DNA from: Chloracidobacterium sp.
Lineage (GTDB): Bacteria; Acidobacteriota; Blastocatellia; Pyrinomonadales; Pyrinomonadaceae
DNA: 64,000 nucleotides
Assembly: GCA_016720705.1 (NCBI GenBank)
Contig: JADKKB010000007.1
Coordinates: forward strand, 1,426,001 to 1,490,000
Direction of reading: 5' to 3'
Shown in pieces: positions 43,131 to 52,627 of the stretch. Made by a program: the position numbers and the translations under genes. Every line of letters begins with the position of its first letter. Within the stretch, counting starts at the first letter, position 1. The notes below the pieces were generated by a model. It searched no databases and was not told where the DNA came from. It worked only from the letters and a program-made list of their open reading frames with translations.

Positions 43131-46100
43131 ATGAAATCGGGCGACGATTGTCCGTTTCATTGGCTATCCGATCAAATGAGTAAAGGTCAGCTTCTGAAAG
43201 GCGAAATTGTGGGACATCAGTCGGGCGGCCGGCTCGATGCTATATTTAAGAGTGTCGGCCAGAAATTGCGCGAGGGACGATCGAGCGAAGCTGAAAAGAT
43301 ACTTTTATCCGCGATCGATGAACGGTCGAATACTCCTGACAATTTTGCCAACTTAAAACGTCTTTTGTCTTTCACGCTCGAGACCGCCGGCAGATACGTC
43401 GAGTCGCTCGAGGCCGTCAAGCCGTTCGAAGACGAAGAAAACCTCAGAGAACTGTCGATCGAGACGCAGGTGCAGGTGATAACCCAGCTTGCGATCGCAT
43501 ATAACAATGGCAATGAACAGCCAAAGGCCGTTACGCTCTTAAAAGAAACGCTCCGAAAGGCCGAAGATAGTAACCTCCGGCATCTTTCCGGTTCGATCGA
43601 TATTGCGCTTGCACGCGTGTATCGAAAGCTGAATGAGTTTCCAATAAGCCGGGATTATGCTCAGAAGGCACTTGTCCATTTTCGCGAAAACGGCAACTGG
43701 CTCGGTATGGCCGAGGCGTATCGCGAGATTGCGAACAGCTACCATCAGGAAGGAAACAGTAAAAGGGCGGTCGATAACTTTGAACTCGGCATTAAGATCA
43801 TCGGCGGTAACGATGCCCCGTTTATGCTTGGCAAGCTATATACCGATATGTCCGGAGCATATTGGTTTCTCCGCCAACCAAAGGACGGTATTGCCTGCCT
43901 CGAAAAATCTATTAAGTTCTTTGACCAAACCGAGCACGCCCTTAATACGGTCATCGCTTATAACAATCTCGGCATCAATCTGATGCTTATCGGCGAACTT
44001 ACAAAGGCCGAGGTAATGATCGAACGGGCGCTCGAGATCGCAACCATTCGGGACCACGTACACATTGCGGGCATATACGATTCGTTAGGCGAACTCAACA
44101 TTATTCGCGGTAATCTCGATCTTGCAGAGCAATTTTTGGACAAGGCCGTGGCATTTGCCGAGAAGCGCAATCATCAGTGGTATCGGGCACAATCGATGCG
44201 CAATCTTGCCCGCTGCTACCTCGCCCAGGGCAAAGAGAAAAAGGCGATCTCCAAGGCTATTGAGACGATCAGCTTGTCTGCTGCGATCGGCGACCGTCAT
44301 TACGCAAAAATGGCCGGGCTTGTGCTTGCCGAAAGCTATCTTCGCCGCGGCGAGATCGAAGAATGTGAGAATTCACTAGCGGTGATCGAGGCAGATGATC
44401 CGTCCACGGATTTTTTTGTGCTCGGCAATATTCAGCGTATACGCGGACTGGCACTGCTTGAACAGGACGACCGAGAGTTGGCGATCCATCATTTCAGTCG
44501 CAGCCTGACTATTTTTGAGGCAGCCGAGGATCTCTATCACACCGGACTCGTCCATCTTTTGCTGGGGGCAAATCTCGACGCTCGAAATGCGACGCGTGCC
44601 AAGCGCCATCTGACCACCGCATTGGAGATTTTTAGAAAACTCGGCGACGGGCCACACACTGCGGCGGCGGCCAAAGAAACTGAACGGATCGAGCACAACG
44701 CCCCGGTCGAGTCACCGGGTGCGGAGAAGCGGGCGAACTCGGTCGTATCTCAACTCCTGATGGTCCGTCTAGCGGAGGCAACTGCGACCCGAGAGTTGCT
44801 ATTTCGTGAATTGGTGGCCGTGCTGCAGCAGGAGAGCAATGCCAAAAGGCTAGTCATTGCCCAGATTAACGATCAGAAGCAGCTTTACCCGTTTATCACA
44901 CACGGATACTCGCCGCAGGAGAGCAACGAACTTGTCAAAAAGTTTGGCGACGCCCAAAAGGCTCAGGACGAAAAGACGTTTTGTCGTGTGAAGAACATTG
45001 CCGTCTTTCCGCTCCGCGGGACGGCGGCGCAACCGGCGTTTTTACTGATCAACCCGCAATCCGGTGCGGTACTCAACGACGATTCCTCACTGCAACCGCT
45101 GCTACGTGTCGTCGAACTCGGGATGGATGTTGTTGCGCTTCGCGAAAAAGATAGATCAACGCCGACGGAGCAAGAGGTCAGCCCATACACATCAAATAGC
45201 TTGATGCCCGGTTTTATTCATTCGTCACCGGCAATGACGGCACTGGTTGAGGACGTTTACAAGATCCGTTCGTCCGACGTCACAGTTTTGGTAACCGGTG
45301 AGTCCGGAACAGGCAAGGAATTGGTCTCACGGGCGATCCACACGCTTTCTAACCGAAAAGACAAGATCTTTGTGCCGTTCAACTGCACGGCCGTGCCAAA
45401 GGAACTCGCCGAAGGTCACCTTTTCGGTTACAAAAAAGGAGCTTTTACCGGAGCCGTTCAGGATTCGCCGGGCGTGATAAGGACAGCCGACGGCGGCACG
45501 CTCTTTCTGGATGAGGTCGGTGACCTGCCGATCGACGTTCAGCCCAAGCTTTTAAGATTTTTACAGGAAGGCGAGATCCAACCGCTCGGCGATAAACAGC
45601 CGATGAAGGTCGATGTGCGGATCATCGCTGCGACCAATATGCCGCTCGAGGAAAAGGTCGCCGACGGAACATTTCGCGAGGACCTATATTATCGGCTCAA
45701 TGTGATACGGCTCCGCGTACCTCCCTTGCGCGAACGCAGGGCGGAGATTCCGCCCATCGTCAATTACTACATCAACCACTATTCGTCCCGGTTCGGTAAA
45801 CATAACATCACATTTACGCCGCAGACGGTCGACCTTTTGATGGTGTGTAATTGGGCAGGTAATGTCCGTCAGCTCTGCAATGAGATACAGCGTATCGTCG
45901 CCCGTGCAGTCGACAACGAAGTGATAACGCCCGAGCACCTTTCACCGGAGCTAAAGCGGAGTGCGCAACCGCTAACACCGCTTGACCTGCCCGATAACGT
46001 CAAGCCGATCGCGTCATATGACGGCGTTTACTCGCCATTTGCCAATATCTCTGCCGGAGGGACGCTTGAAGACGCAGTTTCCGAACTCGAAATGCAGTTG

Positions 46101-46220
46101 ATCAAGGCCTCACTAACTAAGCACAATTGGAATATTTCGCGTGTCGCAAATGAATTGGGCCTGACCCGTCGCGGGCTTTATCTAAAGCTGACCAGATATG
46201 GGATCGCGAAAGCAAGCTGA
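43131..46220 (+). CDS. TPR-containing sigma-54-dependent activator
   Basis: 1029 aa. Residues about 30-510 are a series of TPR helices (LARVYRKLNEFPISRDYAQKAL; ARCYLAQGKEKKAISKAIE). About 540-680 is a GAF-like segment. From about 700 the AAA+ domain shows GESGTGKELVSRAIH (near 723), GYKKGAFTGA (near 770, contacts sigma-54) and GGTLFLDEVGDLP. A Fis-type helix-turn-helix ends the protein (NISRVANELGLTRRGLYLKL). No phospho-receiver, so the signal is probably read by the TPR or GAF part. The divergent neighbour, the polysaccharide fusion, is a plausible target. Confidence 0.92.
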   Translation: MKSGDDCPFHWLSDQMSKGQLLKGEIVGHQSGGRLDAIFKSVGQKLREGRSSEAEKILLSAIDERSNTPDNFANLKRLLSFTLETAGRYVESLEAVKPFEDEENLRELSIETQVQVITQLAIAYNNGNEQPKAVTLLKETLRKAEDSNLRHLSGSIDIALARVYRKLNEFPISRDYAQKALVHFRENGNWLGMAEAYREIANSYHQEGNSKRAVDNFELGIKIIGGNDAPFMLGKLYTDMSGAYWFLRQPKDGIACLEKSIKFFDQTEHALNTVIAYNNLGINLMLIGELTKAEVMIERALEIATIRDHVHIAGIYDSLGELNIIRGNLDLAEQFLDKAVAFAEKRNHQWYRAQSMRNLARCYLAQGKEKKAISKAIETISLSAAIGDRHYAKMAGLVLAESYLRRGEIEECENSLAVIEADDPSTDFFVLGNIQRIRGLALLEQDDRELAIHHFSRSLTIFEAAEDLYHTGLVHLLLGANLDARNATRAKRHLTTALEIFRKLGDGPHTAAAAKETERIEHNAPVESPGAEKRANSVVSQLLMVRLAEATATRELLFRELVAVLQQESNAKRLVIAQINDQKQLYPFITHGYSPQESNELVKKFGDAQKAQDEKTFCRVKNIAVFPLRGTAAQPAFLLINPQSGAVLNDDSSLQPLLRVVELGMDVVALREKDRSTPTEQEVSPYTSNSLMPGFIHSSPAMTALVEDVYKIRSSDVTVLVTGESGTGKELVSRAIHTLSNRKDKIFVPFNCTAVPKELAEGHLFGYKKGAFTGAVQDSPGVIRTADGGTLFLDEVGDLPIDVQPKLLRFLQEGEIQPLGDKQPMKVDVRIIAATNMPLEEKVADGTFREDLYYRLNVIRLRVPPLRERRAEIPPIVNYYINHYSSRFGKHNITFTPQTVDLLMVCNWAGNVRQLCNEIQRIVARAVDNEVITPEHLSPELKRSAQPLTPLDLPDNVKPIASYDGVYSPFANISAGGTLEDAVSELEMQLIKASLTKHNWNISRVANELGLTRRGLYLKLTRYGIAKAS

Positions 46221-46228
46221 ATCGATCG

Positions 46229-46606
46229 TTAAAGGTCGATACACGCTCCGCGTTTCCAGCGCGTTAGAGACAACTTTTGCCGAAGGTCGCGGTAGACGAC
46301 TACAGTGACTGTACGGACCGACCTTCGGCCCTCGCGAACGCTCATACAAATACGGTAGTTGAGCCCGGCGACGACCTGGGTTTCGGCTTTTCGTATATTC
46401 AATATCGTGATCCGCTTACCGGTATTTTTGCTGCGTGTCCTCACCGCAAATGCGGCCGCTTTCTTGACATTGATGTCGGTGATCGAAGCATTGGCGTAGC
46501 CTCCGGTCATAGGTTCGTCCGTTTGGGCCGAAACCGTTGTAAAGGCAGCACTGACGCCAAAAACGAGTGCCAATATAAATGAGCAAAATATTAATTGTCT
46601 TTTCAC
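46229..46606 (-). CDS. Secreted cystatin-like protein
   Basis: 125 aa with a GTG start preceded by AGGAGA. Signal peptide 1-27. The mature part matches the cystatin fold: N-terminal Gly pair (TGGYANA), an alpha-helix (DINVKKAAAFAVRTRSK), first inhibitory loop QVVAG at 77-81 followed by LNYRICMSV, and the second loop Trp in LTRW (117). Cystatins block papain-like cysteine proteases. It begins 17 nt after the cysteine desulfurase gene on the same strand, and converges with the sigma-54 activator. Confidence 0.8.
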   Translation of the reverse strand: MKRQLIFCSFILALVFGVSAAFTTVSAQTDEPMTGGYANASITDINVKKAAAFAVRTRSKNTGKRITILNIRKAETQVVAGLNYRICMSVREGRRSVRTVTVVVYRDLRQKLSLTRWKRGACIDL

Positions 46607-46623
46607 AGAATTCTCCTAACTAT

Positions 46624-47772
46624 TCAATTTCCCGCAATACTTTTAAGTTCGGCAATAATGTCGGGTAAGATATCGACGACGCGGTCGATTTCGGCTTGGG
46701 TGTTGTATCTGCCGAGCGAAAACCGGATCGATCCCATCGCCCGACTGTACGGCACTCCCATCGATTGCAGAACGGACGACGACGAACTTTCTTGCGAGTG
46801 GCAAGCAGATCCGGTCGAAACGCAGACCCCTGCGACATCTAACCGGGCCATTATCATAGCCCCGTTAATATTTTCGAACGAAATGCTTGAGGTGTTGGGC
46901 AAGCGATGCTCGGCCTGATCTGTTCCGTTCCGGAATGCTTTGGGTATCGTCGTCAGGATCCCTTGTTCTAATCGATCCCGCATTTTTTGCACGTGAGCGG
47001 TGGCGGGATGTTCAAGCGCCAATTTGGCGGCGGCGCCGATGCCGGCGATCTGGTGAACTGCCTCGGTCCCGGCCCTTCGACCCGATTCCTGGCCGCCGCC
47101 GAGCATAACGGCCGGAAGGGCGATGCCGTCGCGAATGTACAAAACCCCTATCCCCTTGGGGCCGTGAAACTTGTGCGCGGCGACGGCCAAGAGATCTATC
47201 GAGGCTTTCGTAACGTCGATCGGCACCTTACCGGCGGCATTTACGGCGTCGACGTGAAACAGCGCATTGGAACGCTGTTTTACTCCAAGGCCGATCTGCT
47301 CGATCGGAAACAAAACTCCTGTTTCGTTGTTGGCCTGCATTACCGAGACAAGTAATGTTTCGTCGCCGATCTCAGCCAATAGACGCGAAACGTCCATATT
47401 GCCATCTGCATCGACCTCGATACGAGTGACGCGATAACCGCGTTTCTCAAGTTCGTCGATCGGTTTTCGAACCGCTTCGTGCTCGACCACCGTCGTGATT
47501 ATATGCCGCTTTTCCGGCCGCATTTGAGCCGCGCCAAAGATCGCCCAATTGTCAGCCTCTGTACCCGAAGCAGTAAAAACGATCTCGTCGGTTCGCACTG
47601 CTCCGACCAACTCGGCGACCTCGGCCCTCGCTTTGTCGACCGCGATTCTCGCTGATCTGCCGATGTTGTGGGCGGAAGACGGGTTTCCGTAGACACCGCG
47701 CAGGGCATCGTTCATGACGTCTAAAACTTCCGGTGCGACCGGCGTAGTTGCATTATTATCTAGGTATATCAT
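46624..47772 (-). CDS. Cysteine desulfurase (NifS/IscS family)
   Basis: 382 aa starting at MIYLDNNATTP (ATG 47772); the open frame extends to 48042 but would overlap the divergent gene and has no family similarity there. PLP Lys in AVAAHKFHGPKG, substrate-binding SGTEADNWAI, and the active Cys in STGSACHSQ, on a long loop as in group I enzymes. Provides sulfur for Fe-S clusters and for tRNA thiolation; the window also holds ttcA and mnmA. No iscU or suf genes are near. Confidence 0.94.
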   Translation of the reverse strand: MIYLDNNATTPVAPEVLDVMNDALRGVYGNPSSAHNIGRSARIAVDKARAEVAELVGAVRTDEIVFTASGTEADNWAIFGAAQMRPEKRHIITTVVEHEAVRKPIDELEKRGYRVTRIEVDADGNMDVSRLLAEIGDETLLVSVMQANNETGVLFPIEQIGLGVKQRSNALFHVDAVNAAGKVPIDVTKASIDLLAVAAHKFHGPKGIGVLYIRDGIALPAVMLGGGQESGRRAGTEAVHQIAGIGAAAKLALEHPATAHVQKMRDRLEQGILTTIPKAFRNGTDQAEHRLPNTSSISFENINGAMIMARLDVAGVCVSTGSACHSQESSSSSVLQSMGVPYSRAMGSIRFSLGRYNTQAEIDRVVDILPDIIAELKSIAGN

Positions 47773-47814
47773 CAGCTTTATGCGATTCGTCGGCTCAATT
47801 ATGTCACAATCAGA

Positions 47815-47843
47815 TTCACAATTGCTCGGTGACGATTTACAAT
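47815..47843 (+). promoter_or_regulatory. Sigma-70 promoter of the FHA-cyclase gene
   Basis: TTCACA (47815-47820), 17-nt spacer, TACAAT (47838-47843), with 10 nt to the GTG start at 47854. Only 1-2 mismatches to consensus. Predicted start of transcription about 47850, so the message has almost no leader. Confidence 0.6.
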
Positions 47844-47853
47844 AACGCCTGTC

Positions 47854-49539
47854 GTGAACGCAATCTTTACAATCAGCGAACCAAGCGGACGCACCTGGGA
47901 ATTCGGTGCAACGCCCGGCCGTATCTATACGATCGGCCGTGCAAAGGAAAATGACATCGTTCTCAATGACCGGCGTGTTTCTCGTAAGCACGCATTCATT
48001 GATGCGACCGGCGGGCCATTTAAGCTCGTTGACGGCTACCACGAAAACGGAGAGCTGTTGCGCAGTGTCAACCGGGTTTTTGTAAATGGAGCCGCTCAGA
48101 TCGAGCGAATACTCGAGTCAGGTGACGTCATAACGATCGGCGAATGTGACCTGACATTTAGGACGCTGTCCGACGGCGCGGCGCAACCGCCAGGCCGGAT
48201 CGATGTGCCGTCGATAGTGCCCGCCGGGATCAAATATGACGACGCCCCGCTCGGACACCAACAGGTCCAAATGTCCGCCAATGAGATCATTGGGCGACAA
48301 TCGCATCTATCGATGGAATCGGCGAGTGCGACACCCGAGGAGATCAGGGCACTTAAGCGCAAGGCTATGATGCTCGATCTGCTGTTCGAGATGAGCCGAA
48401 CGCTGGGTACTGTATTCGACCTTAAGGAGATCTTTGAGAAGGCGACCGATCTCATCTTTCGCGGCACACCCGCGGACCGCGTCGTCGCATTGCTGGCCGA
48501 CGAGACTGTCGATGGCAAGATACTCGACTACAGCCTTTTTCAGATCGGAGCCAGGACGCGCGATGCTCAGTTTCAAAATCTGACGGACAAATTGACCGTC
48601 AGCCGAACGATCACGCAGAAGGTAATGCGTGACCGCGTCGCCCTTTTATCACAGGACGCAAAAACAGACGTTCAGTTTTCGGGGGCTGAATCGATCGTCG
48701 CCCAAGGGGTCAGATCGACGATCTGCGCACCACTGATCACGGAATCAAATGTTCACGGCGTGATATATGCTGATCGGCTTGATCCCTTTGCTGCATTTTC
48801 GCCTGACCACCTGGAGCTAATTAGCGCCGTTGCTGCGCAGACTGCGGTCACGGTCGAAACCGTCAGGGCACATAAACGTCTGGCCCGCGAAGAGGTCGCC
48901 CGTGCAAACTACAGCCGGTTTATGCCGGAATATGTGGTCAAGCAGTTGCTTGAAAACCCCGATTCGTTCAGACTTGGCGGTGTAAATCAAAAGATAACCG
49001 TACTTTTTGCGGACATTCGGGGTTTCACGTCGTTTTCAGAAACTGAAAATCCTGAACGTGTAGTGGGGCTGCTCAATCGTTATTTTACGGCAATGACGGA
49101 GATCATTTTTGAGTACGGCGGAACTCTAGACAAATACATTGGCGATGGATTGATGGCTATTTTTGGGGCTCCGACAGCGACGCCGACCGACGCGGTAAAT
49201 GCAGTGAAGGCGGCGGTTGCAATGCAGAAAAGGATGGTCCCGCTCAACGATGAACTGCAGCAAGCAGGCTACTCGCCGGTTCGCGTCGGTATCGGACTGC
49301 ATACGGGCGTGGCGACGATCGGTTACGTTGGATCTGAACAGCGGTCTGAGTATACAGCCATCGGCGATACGGTCAATCTTGCCGCACGACTCGAACAAAA
49401 TGCCGTTGGCGGTCAAATATTGATAAGTGAGGCAACCGTTTCGGCCGCCGGCAACATCTTTCCCGTGAAAGGCCTCGAGCCTTTATCGGTCAAGAACCGT
49501 CTGCAGCCTGTTGCACTTTTCGAGCTCAATTGGGCTTAA
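47854..49539 (+). CDS. FHA-GAF-adenylate cyclase
   Basis: 561 aa, GTG start. FHA domain about 15-105 (YTIGRAKENDIVLNDRRVSRKHAFID) binds phospho-Thr peptides; GAF domain about 175-345; class III cyclase about 370-540 with FADIRGFTSF (metal Asp near 386), LDKYIGDGLMAIFGAP (substrate Lys and second Asp), and YTAIGDTVNLAARLE (Asp, Asn, Arg). These residues fit an active adenylate cyclase. Domain order suggests control by Ser/Thr phosphorylation and a small ligand. The mreB-like gene follows after 64 nt. Confidence 0.93.
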   Translation: MNAIFTISEPSGRTWEFGATPGRIYTIGRAKENDIVLNDRRVSRKHAFIDATGGPFKLVDGYHENGELLRSVNRVFVNGAAQIERILESGDVITIGECDLTFRTLSDGAAQPPGRIDVPSIVPAGIKYDDAPLGHQQVQMSANEIIGRQSHLSMESASATPEEIRALKRKAMMLDLLFEMSRTLGTVFDLKEIFEKATDLIFRGTPADRVVALLADETVDGKILDYSLFQIGARTRDAQFQNLTDKLTVSRTITQKVMRDRVALLSQDAKTDVQFSGAESIVAQGVRSTICAPLITESNVHGVIYADRLDPFAAFSPDHLELISAVAAQTAVTVETVRAHKRLAREEVARANYSRFMPEYVVKQLLENPDSFRLGGVNQKITVLFADIRGFTSFSETENPERVVGLLNRYFTAMTEIIFEYGGTLDKYIGDGLMAIFGAPTATPTDAVNAVKAAVAMQKRMVPLNDELQQAGYSPVRVGIGLHTGVATIGYVGSEQRSEYTAIGDTVNLAARLEQNAVGGQILISEATVSAAGNIFPVKGLEPLSVKNRLQPVALFELNWA

Positions 49540-49544
49540 GATAA

Positions 49545-49574
49545 TTGGCAGATATACGGTATTGGGCATATAAT
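49545..49574 (+). promoter_or_regulatory. Sigma-70 promoter of the mreB-like gene
   Basis: TTGGCA (49545-49550), 18-nt spacer, TATAAT (49569-49574). The leader of about 23 nt contains GGTGGAGAA, a usable Shine-Dalgarno, before the ATG at 49604. Confidence 0.65.
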
Positions 49575-49603
49575 TCATATAGTCCGGCGGTGGAGAACAT
49601 CTG

Positions 49604-50677
49604 ATGTTGAAGATCTCATCTCTAAAAAAACTTGTCACTGATTCTATGGCGATCGATCTTGGTACCTCGAGCACCATTATCGCCGTCAAGGGTCGCGGTG
49701 TGGTTGTCGATGAACCCTCGCTCGTCGCGATAAACGAGATGACGGATGAGATCGTCGCATTTGGACTCGAAGCAGCCGAAATGTCCGGGCGCGAGGGGCG
49801 GGACGTGATCGTCAAAGCTCCGCTGGTCGGCGGCGTCGTTGCCGATTTTGAACGGACCAAGAAGATGCTCGCCCACTTTGTCAAAAAAGCGAAGACCGGC
49901 GGATCGAATATCTCGCTCCAGGCAGTGATGAGTATGGTCTCGGACGTTACGCACGTCGAACAAAGGGCTCTGCACAATGCGGCCGACGAGGCCGGGATAA
50001 AAAGGGTCTATATGATGGAAGAGGGCCTCGCAGCGGCATTTGGCGCGGGCATACTTCCGACTGACAAGCGAGCGGCGGCGATCGTCGACATCGGAGCGGG
50101 CACGACAAACATAGCGATCATCGCTAAAGGTTCCGTCGTGCATTCGACGTCCGAACGCTATGGCAGTCAGGAGATCAATGAGAGTCTGGCGACACATCTA
50201 AGGCGACATCGCGGATTGCAGGTCGGCGAGGAAACGACCGAGCAGCTTAAGACCAATTTCTCATCGGCTTTCTTGCCTGACGATATTTCAAGGGCAATGG
50301 AAGTTCGTGGACGCGACGTGCAGACCGGCAGTCCGGCGGCGGTCGAGGTGACGGCGGGTGAGATGTACGCGATCGTCGAGGGGATAGTCCGCCGTATCGC
50401 ACTTCGCGTCAAGGATACTCTGACGGAACTACGGCCCGAGGTGGCGGCCGACATCTACGATCGCGGAGTGATCCTCACGGGCGGCGGAGCTCTACTCGAT
50501 GGGATCGATCAGTATCTTAGAGGGTTTATTAATCTGCCGGTAAGCATCGCCGACGAACCGCGATACGCGATCGTCAAGGGACTTGTGAAAATGTTTGAGG
50601 ACGAAAAACTGCTCGAACGCGTCGCCCGCAATGAGCTTAGCGTTTTACAGAGCGCTGAGATCCCATTTGAAGTTTAG
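49604..50677 (+). CDS. mreB: MreB-like actin homologue
   Basis: 357 aa, actin-fold ATPase. N-terminal phosphate loop AIDLGTSSTIIAVKGRGVVVDEPS, central VDIGAGTTNIAII, C-terminal GVILTGGGALLDGIDQYL. Several normally fixed positions differ from typical MreB (EEGLAAAFGAG in place of EEPMAAAIGAG; SDVTHVEQRAL in place of GVTEVERRAV), so it may be a paralogue. mreC, mreD and rodA are absent nearby. A terminator follows at 50700. Confidence 0.85.
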   Translation: MLKISSLKKLVTDSMAIDLGTSSTIIAVKGRGVVVDEPSLVAINEMTDEIVAFGLEAAEMSGREGRDVIVKAPLVGGVVADFERTKKMLAHFVKKAKTGGSNISLQAVMSMVSDVTHVEQRALHNAADEAGIKRVYMMEEGLAAAFGAGILPTDKRAAAIVDIGAGTTNIAIIAKGSVVHSTSERYGSQEINESLATHLRRHRGLQVGEETTEQLKTNFSSAFLPDDISRAMEVRGRDVQTGSPAAVEVTAGEMYAIVEGIVRRIALRVKDTLTELRPEVAADIYDRGVILTGGGALLDGIDQYLRGFINLPVSIADEPRYAIVKGLVKMFEDEKLLERVARNELSVLQSAEIPFEV

Positions 50678-50699
50678 TAGCGAATCGATAGCGAGAAAT

Positions 50700-50731
50700 G
50701 CCTCCGAAACACAAGTTTCGGGGGCGTTTTT
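50700..50731 (+). terminator. Intrinsic terminator after the mreB-like gene
   Basis: Stem GCCTCCGAAAC (50700-50710) and GTTTCGGGGGC (50715-50725), one G-T wobble, 4-nt loop, then TTTTT. Confidence 0.88.
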
Positions 50732-50832
50732 ATGCTATATCCAACGGTAAATATGTAAATCAGCAGCCAGAAATATGGTATTCTTATCGGGTTTAGGCTT
50801 AGCCGAGGCCGTTCATCCGGCCTTTTCGAATA

Positions 50833-51672
50833 ATGCAGTTCATCGAATACATATCGGCGATCAGCAGCGTGCGTAATGTCATCGACATTGTGCTCGTTTT
50901 TATCATCGTGTATGTCGTTCTGAAGCTGCTCCGCGGTACACGGGCGGTGCCGACCGTTGTCGGAATGGTACTTCTCGGATTGCTATATTGGCTCGCGTCC
51001 GTTCAGGGTTTATCAACGCTCGAATTTGTACTGAGATACGCGGTCGTGTACATCGGTATCGCCATCATCGTACTTTTCCAATCCGAGATCCGGCAGGCCC
51101 TTATTTATTTCGCCAATCGCTTTCGATTTCCGCTGCTTAGGCGGCAACGCGGCCAGTTTGGCGGCAGTGTCTATGACGAGATCGTCCTGGCGATCACTAC
51201 GCTTGCGTCCGAAAAGACGGGAGCACTGATCGTCATCGAGAGAAATATCGGATTGCGAAACTTCATCGATGCCGGCGTCCAACTCGACGCGCGTCTGAGC
51301 TACGACCTTCTGGTGACGATATTTAATCCGTCAACGCCGCTCCACGACGGCGCGGTTATCATACAGAGCGAGCGACTTGCGGCCGCATCGGTCTTTTTGC
51401 CGCTGACCAAAAACCCGGAGATCTCGCGCGACCTCGGTACGCGTCATCGGGCGGCTATCGGCATTACCGAAGGCTCAGACGCGATCTCACTGGTGGTATC
51501 AGAGGAGACCGGACTCATAACGTATGTCGAAGCCGGAAACGTCCGGCGCAATCTGGACCCGACAACGCTCAGAAAACTCTTGCTCGAAGCGATGGACATC
51601 CCGCTGATCGAACGCAAGAAGGACGCCGCGAATGCCCTTAAAGAAGCCGATACTGAGGTCACAATAGGTTAA
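50833..51672 (+). CDS. cdaA: Diadenylate cyclase CdaA
   Basis: 279 aa. Three N-terminal transmembrane helices (about 12-75), then the DAC domain with LHDGAVII and GTRHRAAIG, the two catalytic motifs. Makes the second messenger c-di-AMP from two ATP, acting in cell-wall and osmotic control. The gene for its regulator cdaR follows after 17 nt. Confidence 0.95.
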   Translation: MQFIEYISAISSVRNVIDIVLVFIIVYVVLKLLRGTRAVPTVVGMVLLGLLYWLASVQGLSTLEFVLRYAVVYIGIAIIVLFQSEIRQALIYFANRFRFPLLRRQRGQFGGSVYDEIVLAITTLASEKTGALIVIERNIGLRNFIDAGVQLDARLSYDLLVTIFNPSTPLHDGAVIIQSERLAAASVFLPLTKNPEISRDLGTRHRAAIGITEGSDAISLVVSEETGLITYVEAGNVRRNLDPTTLRKLLLEAMDIPLIERKKDAANALKEADTEVTIG

Positions 51673-51689
51673 AGAACGAATTTCGACAG

Positions 51690-52622
51690 ATGCCGTCCGG
51701 AAACGATAAAACTAAAAACAAAGAGCCGCGAAAAGTATTTTTCAGGCATATCCTGCGCAAGATATTTCTCGAGGATTGGGCGTTAAAGCTCGTTGCGCTC
51801 GTCATCACGCTGGGGCTTTGGTTTGGCGTAACCGGGCTCAGCACGCCCGCCACCAAGCGCTTTACTGTCCAGCTCGCGCCAAATGTTGCAAATAATGTCG
51901 AGATCACCAATAACGCGATCGCCGAGGTCGAGATAGTCGTCAGCGGAGATGAGCGTAAGTTAAAAACGCTGACGAGCTCCGGCCTTGTCGCCGCTCTGGA
52001 CCTAACATCGACGCCGCCCGGCGACCGTGTCATTTCGCTTACGCCTGAGAATATCTCGGTTGACTTGCCGCTGGGCGTTAAGCTAGATGACATTCAACCG
52101 AATCGCATCGCCGTACGGCTCGAGGAGGTCCAAGAGATCGAACTGCCGGTCAAAGCAGATATCGACGGCAAACCGGCAGATGGTTTTGAGATCTATGGCG
52201 AATCTGTCATACCGCAAAGGGTCAAGGTGCGTGGGCCTGCGAGCTTTATGAAGACGCTCGATTTTGTACTTACGGACAAAATATCGGTCGAGGGGAGAAC
52301 GGAGGATTTTACGGCCAGACAGGTTCCGCTTGGCGTTTCAAACACTAAGGCGACTGTGTCGAATACAGTAGTTGACGTCGCATTTCGAATTGGCGAAAAA
52401 AGATCTGTCCAGTCATTTATCGTGGCCCCGCCGACATCGTCCGGGCAGACCAAGCGGTATGCGGTCACGTTATTTGCCGCCAGATCCGTACTGTCGAAGA
52501 TCCGGGCCGCCGAGATCAAGGTCGAGATCGTGAAAAACGCGGACGGCGAGGATGTACCACAAGCGAGCGTGCCAAACGAGTTTTCACATCTGGTCGAGAT
52601 CAGGTCTGTAAAGGCGAACTAG
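51690..52622 (+). CDS. cdaR: YbbR-domain protein CdaR
   Basis: 310 aa. One membrane helix at about 32-50 (DWALKLVALVITLGLWFGV), then tandem YbbR domains outside the membrane. In Firmicutes CdaR binds and tunes CdaA. In most relatives glmM follows; here it does not, the next gene being a minus-strand hydrolase. Confidence 0.88.
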   Translation: MPSGNDKTKNKEPRKVFFRHILRKIFLEDWALKLVALVITLGLWFGVTGLSTPATKRFTVQLAPNVANNVEITNNAIAEVEIVVSGDERKLKTLTSSGLVAALDLTSTPPGDRVISLTPENISVDLPLGVKLDDIQPNRIAVRLEEVQEIELPVKADIDGKPADGFEIYGESVIPQRVKVRGPASFMKTLDFVLTDKISVEGRTEDFTARQVPLGVSNTKATVSNTVVDVAFRIGEKRSVQSFIVAPPTSSGQTKRYAVTLFAARSVLSKIRAAEIKVEIVKNADGEDVPQASVPNEFSHLVEIRSVKAN

Positions 52623-52627
52623 CGGGG

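Noticed and set aside
49622..50197. 191-codon minus-strand frame
   Set aside because: Antisense to the MreB-like gene; no start context or recognisable domain.
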